A stretch of 64,000 nucleotides of DNA from Echinicola jeungdonensis (lineage in GTDB: Bacteria; Bacteroidota; Bacteroidia; Cytophagales; Cyclobacteriaceae). Below are positions 8,923 to 17,977 of this stretch, piece after piece (within the stretch, counting starts at the first letter, position 1; each line of letters opens with the position of its first letter). Position numbers and translations under genes: made by a program. The notes beneath the pieces were generated by a model. That model was not told the origin of the DNA and made no database searches. It was given only the letters and a program-made list of their open reading frames with translations. The stretch covers positions 124,001-188,000 of the forward strand of contig NZ_JAUFQT010000001.1 in the NCBI RefSeq assembly GCF_030409905.1, written 5' to 3'.

Positions 8923-9012
8923 AGACATCAAAAGCTATATTTGGGTTAGTGGGCTTAGGTATCCTAAAAAAATTGTATTTTAAACTTTAGGTTGATTTTC
9001 GAGGGACCTTAT

Positions 9013-11727
9013 ATGAAAACTGTCTTCTTTATATTTTTAATATTTTTGATCTCCCTATTTCCAAAGGTCAAAGCTGTACAAAACCAAGTCAGCTCTCCTT
9101 TGGCTACATTGAACCAAGAAGGTAAAATTGATAGCCTGAATAAATGGTCAGAGGAACATATGGAAAGGGATCTTAACCAAGCCCTTAAAAATTGTCTGGT
9201 TGCCCTGGAACTATCCAAAAAAATTAATTACACCTTTGGGAAAACGGAAAGCATGATCAATCTTGGTTGGATATATTACCGAATGGACAATTTCGTCCAG
9301 GCCATGGATTATGCTTTCAAAGGTCACCAAAATATTCTTAAATCAAACAACAAAAAGCTCATTGTCCGATCCTACATTAACATTGGAGCCATATATAATG
9401 AAGCCGGAGGCCAGTGGGAGCAATCTCTGAAATACTTTAAAAATGCCTACCAGGAAAGCCTTTCCCTTGACAATCCTAGATTAGAAGGAAGGGCATTAAA
9501 TAATGTAGCCTATACCTATGTCCAGTTAAAGGATTACGACAGTGCCCTTGATTTAGTGATTCCTTTTTTGTCAAGGACCCAAACCCCATCCATGGAGGCT
9601 TTCGCAAGAAGAACTTTGGGAGATATCCAATTGGCCAAAAAGGATACTGCTCAGGCATTGGAGAATTACACAAATGCCTATGAAATATTAAAAAAAGAGC
9701 TCTCCCACTCTACCCAAGTTTCCTGTATCACCCGGTTAGCGGCAATTTTTCTCAATCAGGGGGAATTGTATAAAGCAAAATTACTTTTAGACAAGGGGCT
9801 AGCGATCAGTGAAAAAAACAATTTTCAGGAACATAAAGCTCAAATCAATGACCTAATTTCCCACTACTATCAAAAATTAGGTAATTGGGAAGCTGCATTC
9901 AGGTATAAAAACAAATATGCAGAACTGGCAGATAGCCTGGGCCAGCAAGTCAATTCCCAAAATATGGGAAGATTGGAGGCAAAATTTGACTTTGATCAAA
10001 AACTGGAAGCCATCAATACCGAAATGGCACTCAGCGAAAAATTGATCAATGAAAAACTGGAACAACAAATTCTTAGGAGGAATATTTTTCTGGCTGGTTT
10101 TATTTTAATGCTATTTTTCACTACCATCATTTTTATTAGCCGAAAGAGGATTAGAAAATCAAAAAAAATAGCCGAATCAGCCAATAAGGCAAAATCCGAA
10201 TTTATTTCCAGCATGAGTCACGAAATCAGGACCCCCTTAAACGGAGTTATTGGATTTTCCGACCTATTATCAGGCACCAAATTAGACAGTACCCAAAGAC
10301 AATATACTTCCCTGATCAATCAATCAGCAAAATCCCTTATGGAAATCGTCAATGATATCCTTGACTTTTCCAAAATAGAGGCAGGTAAACTGGAAATAGA
10401 ATTGGCCCAAACGGACATATATAACCTGGGCTTAGAAACCGTAAACCTGATTGCCTACCAAGCACACAAGAAGAATATAGAATTGATCTTGAACATTGAG
10501 GAGGATATTCCAAAGTATGTTATGGCTGATCAGGTAAGAATCAAGCAAATCCTTATCAATCTTTTAAGCAATGCCGTAAAATTCACGAAAGAAGGGGAAA
10601 TAGAATTGAAAATTGAAAAGTTGAATTCTTCAGAACCTGAAACTTCCAAAATCAGGTTTTTAGTACGGGATACCGGGCGGGGAATTAGCAAACAAAACCA
10701 GGAAAAGATCTTTGAACCCTTTACCCAGGAAGACAGTTCTACAACCCGAAAATTTGGTGGAACTGGCCTGGGCCTTGCCATTTCCAGAAGTCTCCTGGAA
10801 ATGATGGAAAGCAAACTTCAACTGGACAGCAAAATGGGAAAAGGAAGTACCTTTTGGTGCGACATAAGCGTTAAAAATATCATTTATCATAAAGAGGAAA
10901 ATATAAAACTCCTTCCCCAACAGCTTAAAACTTTAGTGGTGGAAGATGTCAAAGCCCAGGCCAAGGTGATTTTGAAAATTTTAAAACAACAAAATATCCA
11001 GGCTCATCACGCTTTTGGAGAAAAAGACACCTTGGAACTGCTGAGATCCGGTGAAAAATACGATTTTCTCCTTGTGGATTATCAATTGGAAAACACAGAT
11101 GGAATTAAACTGATCCGAAAACTAAAAAACCAACTGGGCTTAATTCCTTCCTCCCAGAAAGTTATTTTGATGCACAATTCCTTTACCGAGGACATGAATA
11201 TTTCTGGAGAAATTCCTGGTTTTTTAATCAAACCCATCAAAAAACACAACCTCATCCAAACCATCAACAATTTTTATAAAGAAGAGGATAAATCCCCATC
11301 CCCATCTTATGATCAAAATATCATTGAAGATGACTTTGCCGGATTATCCCCCAACATTTTAATCGCTGAAGACAACCCTGTCAATATGCTTTTGACTAAA
11401 AGGGTTCTTATTTCATTGATACCTAATGCCCGTTTTTTAGAAGCAAAAAATGGTTTGGAGGCAGTAAAATTATACCAAGATAATGAGGTTGACCTGGTAT
11501 TTATGGACATTCAAATGCCCCAACTTAACGGTTACGAGGCTACTGAATCCATCAGGAAATTGGAAACAATCAAGCGGGTCCCTATCATTGCTTTGACTGC
11601 AGGAATTCTTAACAATGAAAGGCAGAAATGCCTGGATGCTGGTCTTGACGATTACACCCCTAAACCCATGAACAAAATCACCATAAAAAAATTGATTTTC
11701 AAATGGCTTATCCCGAAAGCCATTTAG
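9013..11727 (+). CDS. TPR hybrid histidine kinase with two receiver domains
   Basis: A phosphorelay sensor. The frame is open from 8992, but I choose the ATG at 9013 because it opens directly with a signal peptide (MKTVFFIFLIFLISLFPKVKA); counts below are from 8992. TPR-like repeats fill about residues 60-330 in the periplasm, a coiled coil follows, then a membrane helix near 364-383. HisKA has the phospho-accepting His410 in SHEIRTPLNG. The HATPase has NLLSNAVKF, DTGRGIS and GGTGLGLAIS. Receiver 1 has Asp696 (LLVDYQL) and receiver 2 Asp839 (FMDIQMP, with Lys in TPKPMNK). No separate response regulator is adjacent, so output must go to a protein elsewhere. Ligand unknown; TPRs suggest protein-protein sensing. 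Confidence 0.93.
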   Translation: MKTVFFIFLIFLISLFPKVKAVQNQVSSPLATLNQEGKIDSLNKWSEEHMERDLNQALKNCLVALELSKKINYTFGKTESMINLGWIYYRMDNFVQAMDYAFKGHQNILKSNNKKLIVRSYINIGAIYNEAGGQWEQSLKYFKNAYQESLSLDNPRLEGRALNNVAYTYVQLKDYDSALDLVIPFLSRTQTPSMEAFARRTLGDIQLAKKDTAQALENYTNAYEILKKELSHSTQVSCITRLAAIFLNQGELYKAKLLLDKGLAISEKNNFQEHKAQINDLISHYYQKLGNWEAAFRYKNKYAELADSLGQQVNSQNMGRLEAKFDFDQKLEAINTEMALSEKLINEKLEQQILRRNIFLAGFILMLFFTTIIFISRKRIRKSKKIAESANKAKSEFISSMSHEIRTPLNGVIGFSDLLSGTKLDSTQRQYTSLINQSAKSLMEIVNDILDFSKIEAGKLEIELAQTDIYNLGLETVNLIAYQAHKKNIELILNIEEDIPKYVMADQVRIKQILINLLSNAVKFTKEGEIELKIEKLNSSEPETSKIRFLVRDTGRGISKQNQEKIFEPFTQEDSSTTRKFGGTGLGLAISRSLLEMMESKLQLDSKMGKGSTFWCDISVKNIIYHKEENIKLLPQQLKTLVVEDVKAQAKVILKILKQQNIQAHHAFGEKDTLELLRSGEKYDFLLVDYQLENTDGIKLIRKLKNQLGLIPSSQKVILMHNSFTEDMNISGEIPGFLIKPIKKHNLIQTINNFYKEEDKSPSPSYDQNIIEDDFAGLSPNILIAEDNPVNMLLTKRVLISLIPNARFLEAKNGLEAVKLYQDNEVDLVFMDIQMPQLNGYEATESIRKLETIKRVPIIALTAGILNNERQKCLDAGLDDYTPKPMNKITIKKLIFKWLIPKAI

Positions 11728-12000
11728 TAAATAGTCCTAAACGAGATGTCTTTAGGGTACCATATCCGAAATAAATCCAAACCAATAAGCAAGTAATGAA
11801 AAAAAACGCCCTAGCTTTGGTCAATCGGCTTTTGGAACCCTTCAATTTGACCATCTGTCAGTTACACCTGTAGTTTTCCAGATGGAAGAACCAACCCTGT
11901 CCAATTAATATCAAGGGGCAAATGATTAAAGGTAAGTGGTATTGCTATACCACATACCCATCCCCCCTTTAAACTCATCCCCCAATTATTAGAAAACAAA
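11728..12000. other. Intergenic, no gene seen
   Basis: Between the convergent kinase and hslV genes. I see no open frame with family features and no RNA gene here; only a C-rich stretch near 11960-11990 and the hslV terminator at its right edge. Confidence 0.5.
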
Positions 12001-12026
12001 GAAACACAGCCCAGGGACTGTGTTTC
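12001..12026 (-). terminator. Rho-independent terminator after hslV
   Basis: Perfect nine-base stem GAAACACAG (12001-12009) with CTGTGTTTC (12018-12026), followed on the minus strand by TTTGTTTTC. It lies 7 bp beyond the hslV stop. Confidence 0.85.
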
Positions 12027-12032
12027 TCCAAT

Positions 12033-12575
12033 TTAGGGATTTACTTTTTCAATGATCAAGTTGCGGTTGGTATAAATGCAAATATCCGCTGCAATATTCA
12101 AGCTTTCCCTTACCATCTCCTCTGCAGAAAGGTTTTGTGCAAATTTTTTCATTGCCCTAGCGGCTGATTGGGCATACATGCTTCCTGAACCAATAGTGGC
12201 AATATATTCATCAGGCTCAATGACATCCCCTGTCCCGGAAATAATAAGAATATCCTCCTCATTGGCAACAATCATCATGGCCTCCAGTTTACTCAACATC
12301 CTGTCGGTTCTCCATTCCTTTGCCAACTCCACAGCTGCCCTTTTCATATTATTCCCATAAGCACCCAGCTTTTCCTCAAATTTTTCCAAAAGGGTAAATG
12401 CGTCTGCAGTGGATCCTGCAAAACCGGTAACAATCTTACCATCCTGCAATTTTCTGATCTTATTGACACTGCTTTTGGCCACTGTATTTCCAAGTGTAGC
12501 CTGACCATCTGCTCCTACTACTACTTCTCCTTTATGCTTTATGGCGACGACGGTCGTTGATCTTAATTTTTCCAT
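12033..12575 (-). CDS. hslV: ATP-dependent protease, proteolytic subunit HslV
   Basis: The 180-residue product is a threonine peptidase of the proteasome-like family T1. After MEKLRS the sequence TTVVAIKHKGEVVVGADGQATLGNTV is the classic HslV start, with the first Thr of TTVV the N-terminal nucleophile after removal of the short propeptide. GKIVTGFAGSTADAFTLLEKFE and ATIGSGSMYAQSAARAM are conserved. Twelve subunits form a double ring in the cytosol that works with the AAA+ unfoldase HslU (ClpY). hslU is not next to it here, which differs from the hslVU operon of Proteobacteria. It ends at its own terminator and follows pdhC with an intervening terminator, so it is probably monocistronic. Confidence 0.95.
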   Translation of the reverse strand: MEKLRSTTVVAIKHKGEVVVGADGQATLGNTVAKSSVNKIRKLQDGKIVTGFAGSTADAFTLLEKFEEKLGAYGNNMKRAAVELAKEWRTDRMLSKLEAMMIVANEEDILIISGTGDVIEPDEYIATIGSGSMYAQSAARAMKKFAQNLSAEEMVRESLNIAADICIYTNRNLIIEKVNP

Positions 12576-12617
12576 GTCAAATATTTTTTTCCAAAAATCT
12601 ATAACTATTCAAAAGCA

Positions 12618-12653
12618 AAAAGCCCTGCCAGTAAAATACTGAACAGGACTTTT
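12618..12653 (-). terminator. Rho-independent terminator after pyruvate dehydrogenase E2 gene
   Basis: AAAAGCCCTG (12618-12627) pairs with CAGGACTTTT (12644-12653) with one mismatch, loop of sixteen bases. It is about 50 bp beyond the E2 stop and ahead of hslV. Confidence 0.65.
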
Positions 12654-12701
12654 TTATTAAGTACTCAGGGTTCCATAATATTGAATGGTTCCCATAAATG
12701 T

Positions 12702-14354
12702 TTAAACCAAAATTCTAACTGGATCTTCCAACAATCCTTTGAAAGTTTTTAGGAAGGCAGATCCTATAGCCCCGTCTACCACTCTGTGGTCACAGGAAAG
12801 GGTTACCTTCATTACATTACCGACTTTCATTTCACCATTTTTGACCACAACAGTTTCCTTGATTCCGCCAACGGCCATGATGCAGCTATCAGGTGGGTTT
12901 ACTATGGCTGTAAATTCTTCGATGCCAAACATTCCCAGATTTGAAATGGTAAAGGTGTTTCCTTCCCAGTCTTTTGGTTGCAATTCTTTGTTTTTGGCTT
13001 TTCCACCCAAAGATTTGGCTTCTTCAGAAATCTGGGAAAGGGATTTGCTGTCTGCAAATCGAATTACAGGAACAAGCAATCCTTCTTCAACAGCTACTGC
13101 CATTCCAATATGGATATGGTCATTATATCTGATTTTGTCTCCTAACCAGGAAGAATTCACTTTTGGATGTTGGCGAAGGGCAGCGGCAGCTGCTTTGATT
13201 ACCATATCGTTGAAGGACAACTTCACCGGAGAGATTTCATTCATGCTCTTACGGGCTGCAATTGCATTGTCCATGTTGATCTCCATGGTAAGGTAGAAAT
13301 GAGGAGCCGTAAATTTGCTTTCCGCCAAACGCTTGGCAATGGTTTTCCTCATTTGGGAAACCTTCTCCTCGGAATAGGACTCTTGTCCAACAGCAGCACC
13401 GGCAGCAGCCTGTGGAGCCTGTGCAGCAGGTTCAAAGCTTTCTACATCACGCTTAATGATTCTTCCACCTTCTCCGGATCCTTTTACCTGTGCTAGGTCA
13501 ATTCCTTTATCTTGGGCCAGTTTTTTGGCCAATGGAGAGGCTTTTATTCTTCCACCTTCGGTGGTGGTAGCAGAAGTGGCCTGAGGAGCTTCAGCTTTTT
13601 TACCTTCAGCTTTAGGTTCTTCCTTAGGTTCTTCTTTTTTAGTTTCTTTTTTTGCTGGTTTTTCCTCCTTGGAAGCAGTTTTTTGCTCGTGGGCTTTCAG
13701 GAGTTTTTCATAATCCGCTCCTTCTTCACCAACAACAGCAATTACCCCGTCAATTGGAACAGAATCACCTTCTTTAACACCAATATAAAGAAGAATGCCA
13801 TCCTCATAGGATTCCAGCTCCATAGTTGCTTTATCAGTTTCTACTTCGGCCAGAATATCTCCGGATTTCACCTCATCACCCTCTTTCTTCAACCAAGAGG
13901 CAATGGTACCTTCCTGCATGGTATCACTCATTTTAGGCATGGTGATCAGGTTGGCATTGATTCCTGAGGTGTCAATTTCTTCTTCTTCTTCTTCGGAATC
14001 ACTGGAAGATTTTTCTTCCTCTTCCTCGGAGCTTTCTCCGTTATCGCTGGATTTGGATGCTGAGGAACCCTCTCCTCCATCCTCTACCTCTTTGAGCAGG
14101 TCATCAATATTTTCACCTTTTTCACCGATGATGGCGATGACCCCATTAACTGGAACCGCGTCTTTCTCCTCAACACCTATATGCAATAATACTCCCTCAT
14201 CATAAGACTCCAGCTCCATGGTAGCTTTGTCGGTTTCTACTTCCGCGAGAATGTCTCCGGCTTTAACTTCGTCTCCTACTTTTTTTAACCATGCGGCGAT
14301 CACCCCTTCTTCCATGGTGTCGCTCATTTTGGGCATTCTTATTACTTCGGCCAT
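12702..14354 (-). CDS. pdhC: Pyruvate dehydrogenase complex dihydrolipoamide acetyltransferase (E2)
   Basis: The 550-residue E2 has two lipoyl domains, about residues 1-80 and 133-212, each with ETDKATMELES; the lipoylated lysines are Lys43 and Lys175. A Glu/Ser-rich acidic linker (about 91-130) joins them. After a Lys/Glu/Ala linker comes the E3/E1-binding domain (IKASPLAKKLAQDKGIDLAQ, residues about 262-300). The catalytic acetyltransferase domain fills about residues 325-550, ending with the active-site DHRVVDGA motif. It transfers the acetyl group from lipoamide to CoA. The E1 and E3 genes are not in the window. The opening MAEVIRMPKMSDTMEEG supports the start at 14354. Confidence 0.95.
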   Translation of the reverse strand: MAEVIRMPKMSDTMEEGVIAAWLKKVGDEVKAGDILAEVETDKATMELESYDEGVLLHIGVEEKDAVPVNGVIAIIGEKGENIDDLLKEVEDGGEGSSASKSSDNGESSEEEEEKSSSDSEEEEEEIDTSGINANLITMPKMSDTMQEGTIASWLKKEGDEVKSGDILAEVETDKATMELESYEDGILLYIGVKEGDSVPIDGVIAVVGEEGADYEKLLKAHEQKTASKEEKPAKKETKKEEPKEEPKAEGKKAEAPQATSATTTEGGRIKASPLAKKLAQDKGIDLAQVKGSGEGGRIIKRDVESFEPAAQAPQAAAGAAVGQESYSEEKVSQMRKTIAKRLAESKFTAPHFYLTMEINMDNAIAARKSMNEISPVKLSFNDMVIKAAAAALRQHPKVNSSWLGDKIRYNDHIHIGMAVAVEEGLLVPVIRFADSKSLSQISEEAKSLGGKAKNKELQPKDWEGNTFTISNLGMFGIEEFTAIVNPPDSCIMAVGGIKETVVVKNGEMKVGNVMKVTLSCDHRVVDGAIGSAFLKTFKGLLEDPVRILV

Positions 14355-14479
14355 AAGTTATTTATATCCTATTCAATTTTTCAGCAATCCAAAAATAGTT
14401 CTTAAAATATCTTTATTCAAATTTAATAATAGTATTTTCAACATAAGAAATCCCAATATCGTTAAGATCCTTCCAAAAA

Positions 14480-15439
14480 ATGCCCTTAATCAAAAATTCA
14501 AGTTACGATCGCCACCCCCTATTATTCAATGGTCACCTACAAACCATTGTGCCTGGTTTGTTCAGAAGACAAATCACATTACCCTTTGAAAGAGAAAGGA
14601 TTACCACTCATGACCAGGACTTTCTGGACCTGGATTGGCTCAAAAACAAGTCCTCAAAATTAGTGATCATCAGCCATGGTTTGGAAGGAAATAGCCGAAG
14701 ACCTTATATGTGTGGAATGGCCAAACATTTTTTTTTAAATGGATACGATGTTTTGACCTGGAATTTCAGGGGATGTAGTGAAGAACTGAATAAAACTGCC
14801 ATTTTTTACCATTCCGGAGCAACATATGACTTGGACCAGGTGGTCCGCCATGCGGCCCCAAATTATATGGAGATTTACCTGATTGGTTTTAGTTTGGGAG
14901 GAAACCTCACCTTGAAGTATATGGGAGAAGCCGTAGACAGAAATCCAAAAATCAAAAAAGCTGTAGCTATTTCAACCCCACTTCACCTAAAAAGCTCTTG
15001 TAATAAGATTTCCACCGGAAAAAACATCATCTATTCACGTCGATTCTTGAAAACACTTAAAGAAAAGGTATATTTAAAAGCCCAACGGTTTCCTGATATA
15101 ATCTCCACCCAGGGCCTTGAAAAAATCAAAACTCTCAGGGAATTTGATGACCAGTTTACCGGCCCCATGCATGGTTTTAATGATGCCCACCATTATTATG
15201 AACAATGTAGCTCCCTTTATTTTTTAGAAGGTATCCAGGTTCCCGCTCTTATCCTTAATGCCCTCAATGACCCCTTCCTAAGCCAGGCCTGTTTCCCAGT
15301 TGATTTGGCAGTTGCCTTGGATCATATTTTCATGGAATTCCCTCCTTATGGGGGCCATGTTGGTTTTACACCCAGAAAAAGAAAAGAAATTTATTGGTCT
15401 GAAAAAAGAGCGTTTGAATTTATCACTTCAGATGAGTAA
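14480..15439 (+). CDS. YheT-type alpha/beta hydrolase
   Basis: The 319-residue protein matches the YheT/EMB8 subgroup of alpha/beta hydrolases: HPLLFNGHLQTIVPGLFRR near the N-terminus, oxyanion-loop LVIISHGLEGNSRRPYMCGM, DVLTWNFRGCSEELN, the nucleophile elbow GFSLGGNLTLKY (Ser near residue 141), an acid in LNALNDPFL and His in YGGHVGFTPR. The family acts on esters or lipids of uncertain identity and is cytosolic. It is divergent from pdhC and 29 bp upstream of the YedK-like gene on the same strand, so the two are likely cotranscribed. Confidence 0.9.
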   Translation: MPLIKNSSYDRHPLLFNGHLQTIVPGLFRRQITLPFERERITTHDQDFLDLDWLKNKSSKLVIISHGLEGNSRRPYMCGMAKHFFLNGYDVLTWNFRGCSEELNKTAIFYHSGATYDLDQVVRHAAPNYMEIYLIGFSLGGNLTLKYMGEAVDRNPKIKKAVAISTPLHLKSSCNKISTGKNIIYSRRFLKTLKEKVYLKAQRFPDIISTQGLEKIKTLREFDDQFTGPMHGFNDAHHYYEQCSSLYFLEGIQVPALILNALNDPFLSQACFPVDLAVALDHIFMEFPPYGGHVGFTPRKRKEIYWSEKRAFEFITSDE

Positions 15440-15468
15440 TTTACATACGGATAAAAATCAACCTACTA

Positions 15469-16167
15469 ATGTGCGAAAGGTACTCTCTCGGAAAAACCAA
15501 GCAAGAGCTTGAAAGCCGGTTTAATGCGGAAATGCTGGAAGAATTTCAGCCAAGGTTCAATATTGCACCCAGCCAATTATTGCCGGTAATTACCATGGAA
15601 AGCCCCAAAGGTTTTTCACATTTTTATTGGGGAGTGACCCCTGATTTTTCTAAAAACAAACCTGTTTCCCAAAAATTTATCCATGCGAAGTCCGAGACTA
15701 TCAACCAAAGGGTGTCTTATAAAAACTCCTTTAAAAGACGAAGATGCCTAATCCCAGCAGACGGATATTATGAATGGAAAAAAGTAGGCAAAAAAATTAA
15801 AATTCCATTCCGGTTTGTTTTACATGATAACAGCTTATTCAGCTTTGCAGGGATTTGGGAGGAATATGAAAATGAAAATGGCCAAATCAACCATACTTTT
15901 TTACTGCTTACAGTTCCTGCCAATTTCCTGGTCAAAGACATCAATGAAAGAATGCCCGTCATACTTTCCAAAAATCAAGAACAGGTATGGCTTGATAAAT
16001 TCAGTCAGGAAGATGATCTCCTGAACCTGATGAAAACCTATCCATCGGAACAAATGGTCACCTATCCGGTTTCCCCAATGATAAACCAGGTGAGCATTGA
16101 TTCAGAATATATCACCCGAAAAACCAGCCCTATGGATCAATTTGGCAATTACACCTTATTTGGTTGA
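15469..16167 (+). CDS. SOS response-associated peptidase (YedK/HMCES, SRAP)
   Basis: The 232-residue protein starts MCERYSLGKTKQELESRF. Cys2, exposed after Met removal, is the residue that forms the covalent crosslink to abasic sites in single-stranded DNA in the SRAP family. FNIAPSQLLPVI supplies the conserved Asn, HAKSETINQRVSYKNSFKRRRCLIPADGYYEWKK the DNA-binding core with its Glu, and INERMPVILSK the final His-free strand typical of this fold. Length is normal. The second-third residues here are Cys-Glu rather than the usual Cys-Gly or Cys-Tyr. It lies 29 bp after the YheT gene. Role: protects abasic sites from strand breakage. Confidence 0.92.
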   Translation: MCERYSLGKTKQELESRFNAEMLEEFQPRFNIAPSQLLPVITMESPKGFSHFYWGVTPDFSKNKPVSQKFIHAKSETINQRVSYKNSFKRRRCLIPADGYYEWKKVGKKIKIPFRFVLHDNSLFSFAGIWEEYENENGQINHTFLLLTVPANFLVKDINERMPVILSKNQEQVWLDKFSQEDDLLNLMKTYPSEQMVTYPVSPMINQVSIDSEYITRKTSPMDQFGNYTLFG

Positions 16168-16305
16168 TTCAAACCTTTTTTGGCGATTACCCCTAATTTT
16201 TTATTATGTAAATAAAGAAAGAAGCTGCATATTTGGGCTTGAAATTGGAGTTTAGATCCTATTGAATTTTTCAATTGCCATTGGGCAACTTATATAATAC
16301 AAGCC

Positions 16306-17304
16306 ATGAAAAAATCAAGAATTGCCGGTGTTGGCCATTATGTACCTGAAAATATCATCACCAACCATGATCTTAGCCAAATGATGGACACCAACCATGA
16401 ATGGATTGTCGAAAGGACAGGTATTCATGAAAGGCGGTGGTTTACTCCAGGCAAAGATACCGTCGCAAACATGGCTGCTAATGCTTCCAGGATGGCCGTA
16501 AAAAGAGCTGGACTTGAAATGGAAGAAATAGATTTTATCATTTTTGCCACCTCTACACCTGATTATTTTGCCCCTGGAAATGGCGTATTATTACAAAGGG
16601 AATTAGGACTGCAGGGAATTGGGGCATTGGATATCCGGAATGCGTGTTCGGGATTTGTATATGGCCTTTCGGTTGCTGACCAATTTATCAAAACAGGCAT
16701 GTACCGAAATATCCTTTTGATTGGAGCGGAAATCCAGTCTTCTGCCTTGGATAAGAGCACAGCAGGACGTTCCAATGCGGTAATTTTTGCCGATGGTGCA
16801 GGGGCTGCTGTACTCAAGGCTGTTGAAACTGACCAACCGGGCATCCTATCCACCCACTTGCACGCCGATGGGGATTTTGCAGAAGAGCTTTATTTGAAGG
16901 ATCCTGGCAGCAGCAGGGAAGTCCGGCTTTCCCCGGAAATAATAAATCAGGACAGCTTCCGCATGCAGATGAATGGAAATGTAGTATTCAAACATGCAGT
17001 GGTGCGGTTTCAGGAAGTAATCAAGGAAGCCTTGGAAGCCAACAATAAGTCCAAAGAAGATATTGACCTTATGGTACCCCATCAGGCCAACTTGAGGATC
17101 AGTCAATATATACAGCAAAAGTTTGGGTTGCCCGACAATAAAGTTTATAATAACATCATGCGCTATGGAAATACCACTGCTGCTTCCATTCCTTTAGCCC
17201 TAAGCGAAGCATGGGAGGAAGGGAAAATAAAAGAGGGCGACCTTGTTTGTCTGGCGGCTTTTGGGAGTGGATTTGCCTGGGCATCTGCATTGTTGAATTG
17301 GTAA
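16306..17304 (+). CDS. 3-oxoacyl-ACP synthase III-like ketosynthase
   Basis: The 332-residue thiolase-fold enzyme has the KAS III catalytic triad: Cys114 in NACSGFVYGL, His259 in VPHQANLRI and Asn289 in YGNTTAASIP. It starts MKKSRIAGVGHYVPENIITN. The family condenses acetyl-CoA with malonyl-ACP to begin fatty acid synthesis, but paralogues serve other acyl chemistry. The gene is not near acpP, fabF, fabD or plsX, as a housekeeping fabH would often be, and NHDLSQMMDTNHEWIVERTGIHERRW is the form seen in Bacteroidota 'ketoacyl-ACP synthase III' paralogues. It is followed at 17 bp by an unknown gene, probably cotranscribed. Confidence 0.9.
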   Translation: MKKSRIAGVGHYVPENIITNHDLSQMMDTNHEWIVERTGIHERRWFTPGKDTVANMAANASRMAVKRAGLEMEEIDFIIFATSTPDYFAPGNGVLLQRELGLQGIGALDIRNACSGFVYGLSVADQFIKTGMYRNILLIGAEIQSSALDKSTAGRSNAVIFADGAGAAVLKAVETDQPGILSTHLHADGDFAEELYLKDPGSSREVRLSPEIINQDSFRMQMNGNVVFKHAVVRFQEVIKEALEANNKSKEDIDLMVPHQANLRISQYIQQKFGLPDNKVYNNIMRYGNTTAASIPLALSEAWEEGKIKEGDLVCLAAFGSGFAWASALLNW

Positions 17305-17321
17305 TAAAAAAATTAATTGTC

Positions 17322-17888
17322 ATGTACGAGGATATCAGTCTTGATTTGCTAAAGGACAAAAGACTTTTTCAGGAAATCCATCAAACCAAAAACTTTTTTA
17401 TCCAATTATTTTCTGAACTTGCCAATGCCCTGCCTGAGGAAAAACTTCTGAAAGTACATGAAAAGTCCAAAGGAAAAAAAATAAGCAAGGGCAACGAACT
17501 GGAGCATTGCCCCTACCAGGTACTTGACCTGGTCAGGGATTTTGACAAAAAACAGGGATTCAATATTCGATTGCTCAATTGGTGGGGGCATGGCATTTTT
17601 ATGTTATTATATTATGGAGTAGAAAACATCCCGGATAAACCCAAATACACCTCTTTGGTAGAAAGGGGCTATGAGGTTACCCAAACCGGATCCCCATGGG
17701 AATATAAGCAAATTATCAATGACCATAGAAGGGAAGCCCTGCCTTCCATGGACCGTTTAAATGCCCATGTCAATCAATACCATCATGTGCAATTGATCAA
17801 ACCCCTACCTTACCATAATAATTACCAAGAATTACGGCAAATGCTTTTTGAAGAATTAAATCAAGTAATAAACTTTCACTTACTTTAA
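17322..17888 (+). CDS. Uncharacterised 188-residue protein
   Basis: I recognise no family. I place the start at ATG 17322 (MYEDISLDLLKDKRLFQEI), 17 bp after the ketosynthase stop; the open frame extends back to 17211, but that part overlaps the ketosynthase in another frame and is Gly/Trp-rich noise. The protein is soluble, about 188 residues, with helical Lys/Glu segments, a Trp-Trp-Gly-His patch (LLNWWGHGIFMLLYYGVEN) and PYHNNYQELRQMLFEELNQ at the C-terminus. Close coupling suggests a role linked to the ketosynthase, but this is inference only. Confidence 0.7.
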   Translation: MYEDISLDLLKDKRLFQEIHQTKNFFIQLFSELANALPEEKLLKVHEKSKGKKISKGNELEHCPYQVLDLVRDFDKKQGFNIRLLNWWGHGIFMLLYYGVENIPDKPKYTSLVERGYEVTQTGSPWEYKQIINDHRREALPSMDRLNAHVNQYHHVQLIKPLPYHNNYQELRQMLFEELNQVINFHLL

Positions 17889-17977
17889 TGATTTTTATTC
17901 GGAATAAATTATAATTTAGAAAAAACATTACCTTTTAAACGTAATTTATCCCTACATCAAACCAGTAATATTGATCC

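Noticed and set aside
8992..9012. Earlier start of the hybrid kinase (MIFEGPY)
   Set aside because: It puts seven residues before a normal signal peptide that itself begins with Met at 9013.
13512..13967. Plus-strand open frame of 151 codons opposite pdhC
   Set aside because: It is the shadow of the pdhC linker, rich in Phe/Ser because the other strand encodes Glu/Lys; no family features.
17211..17321. Earlier start for the gene at 17322
   Set aside because: It overlaps the 3' end of the ketosynthase in another frame; the ATG at 17322 is a better start.
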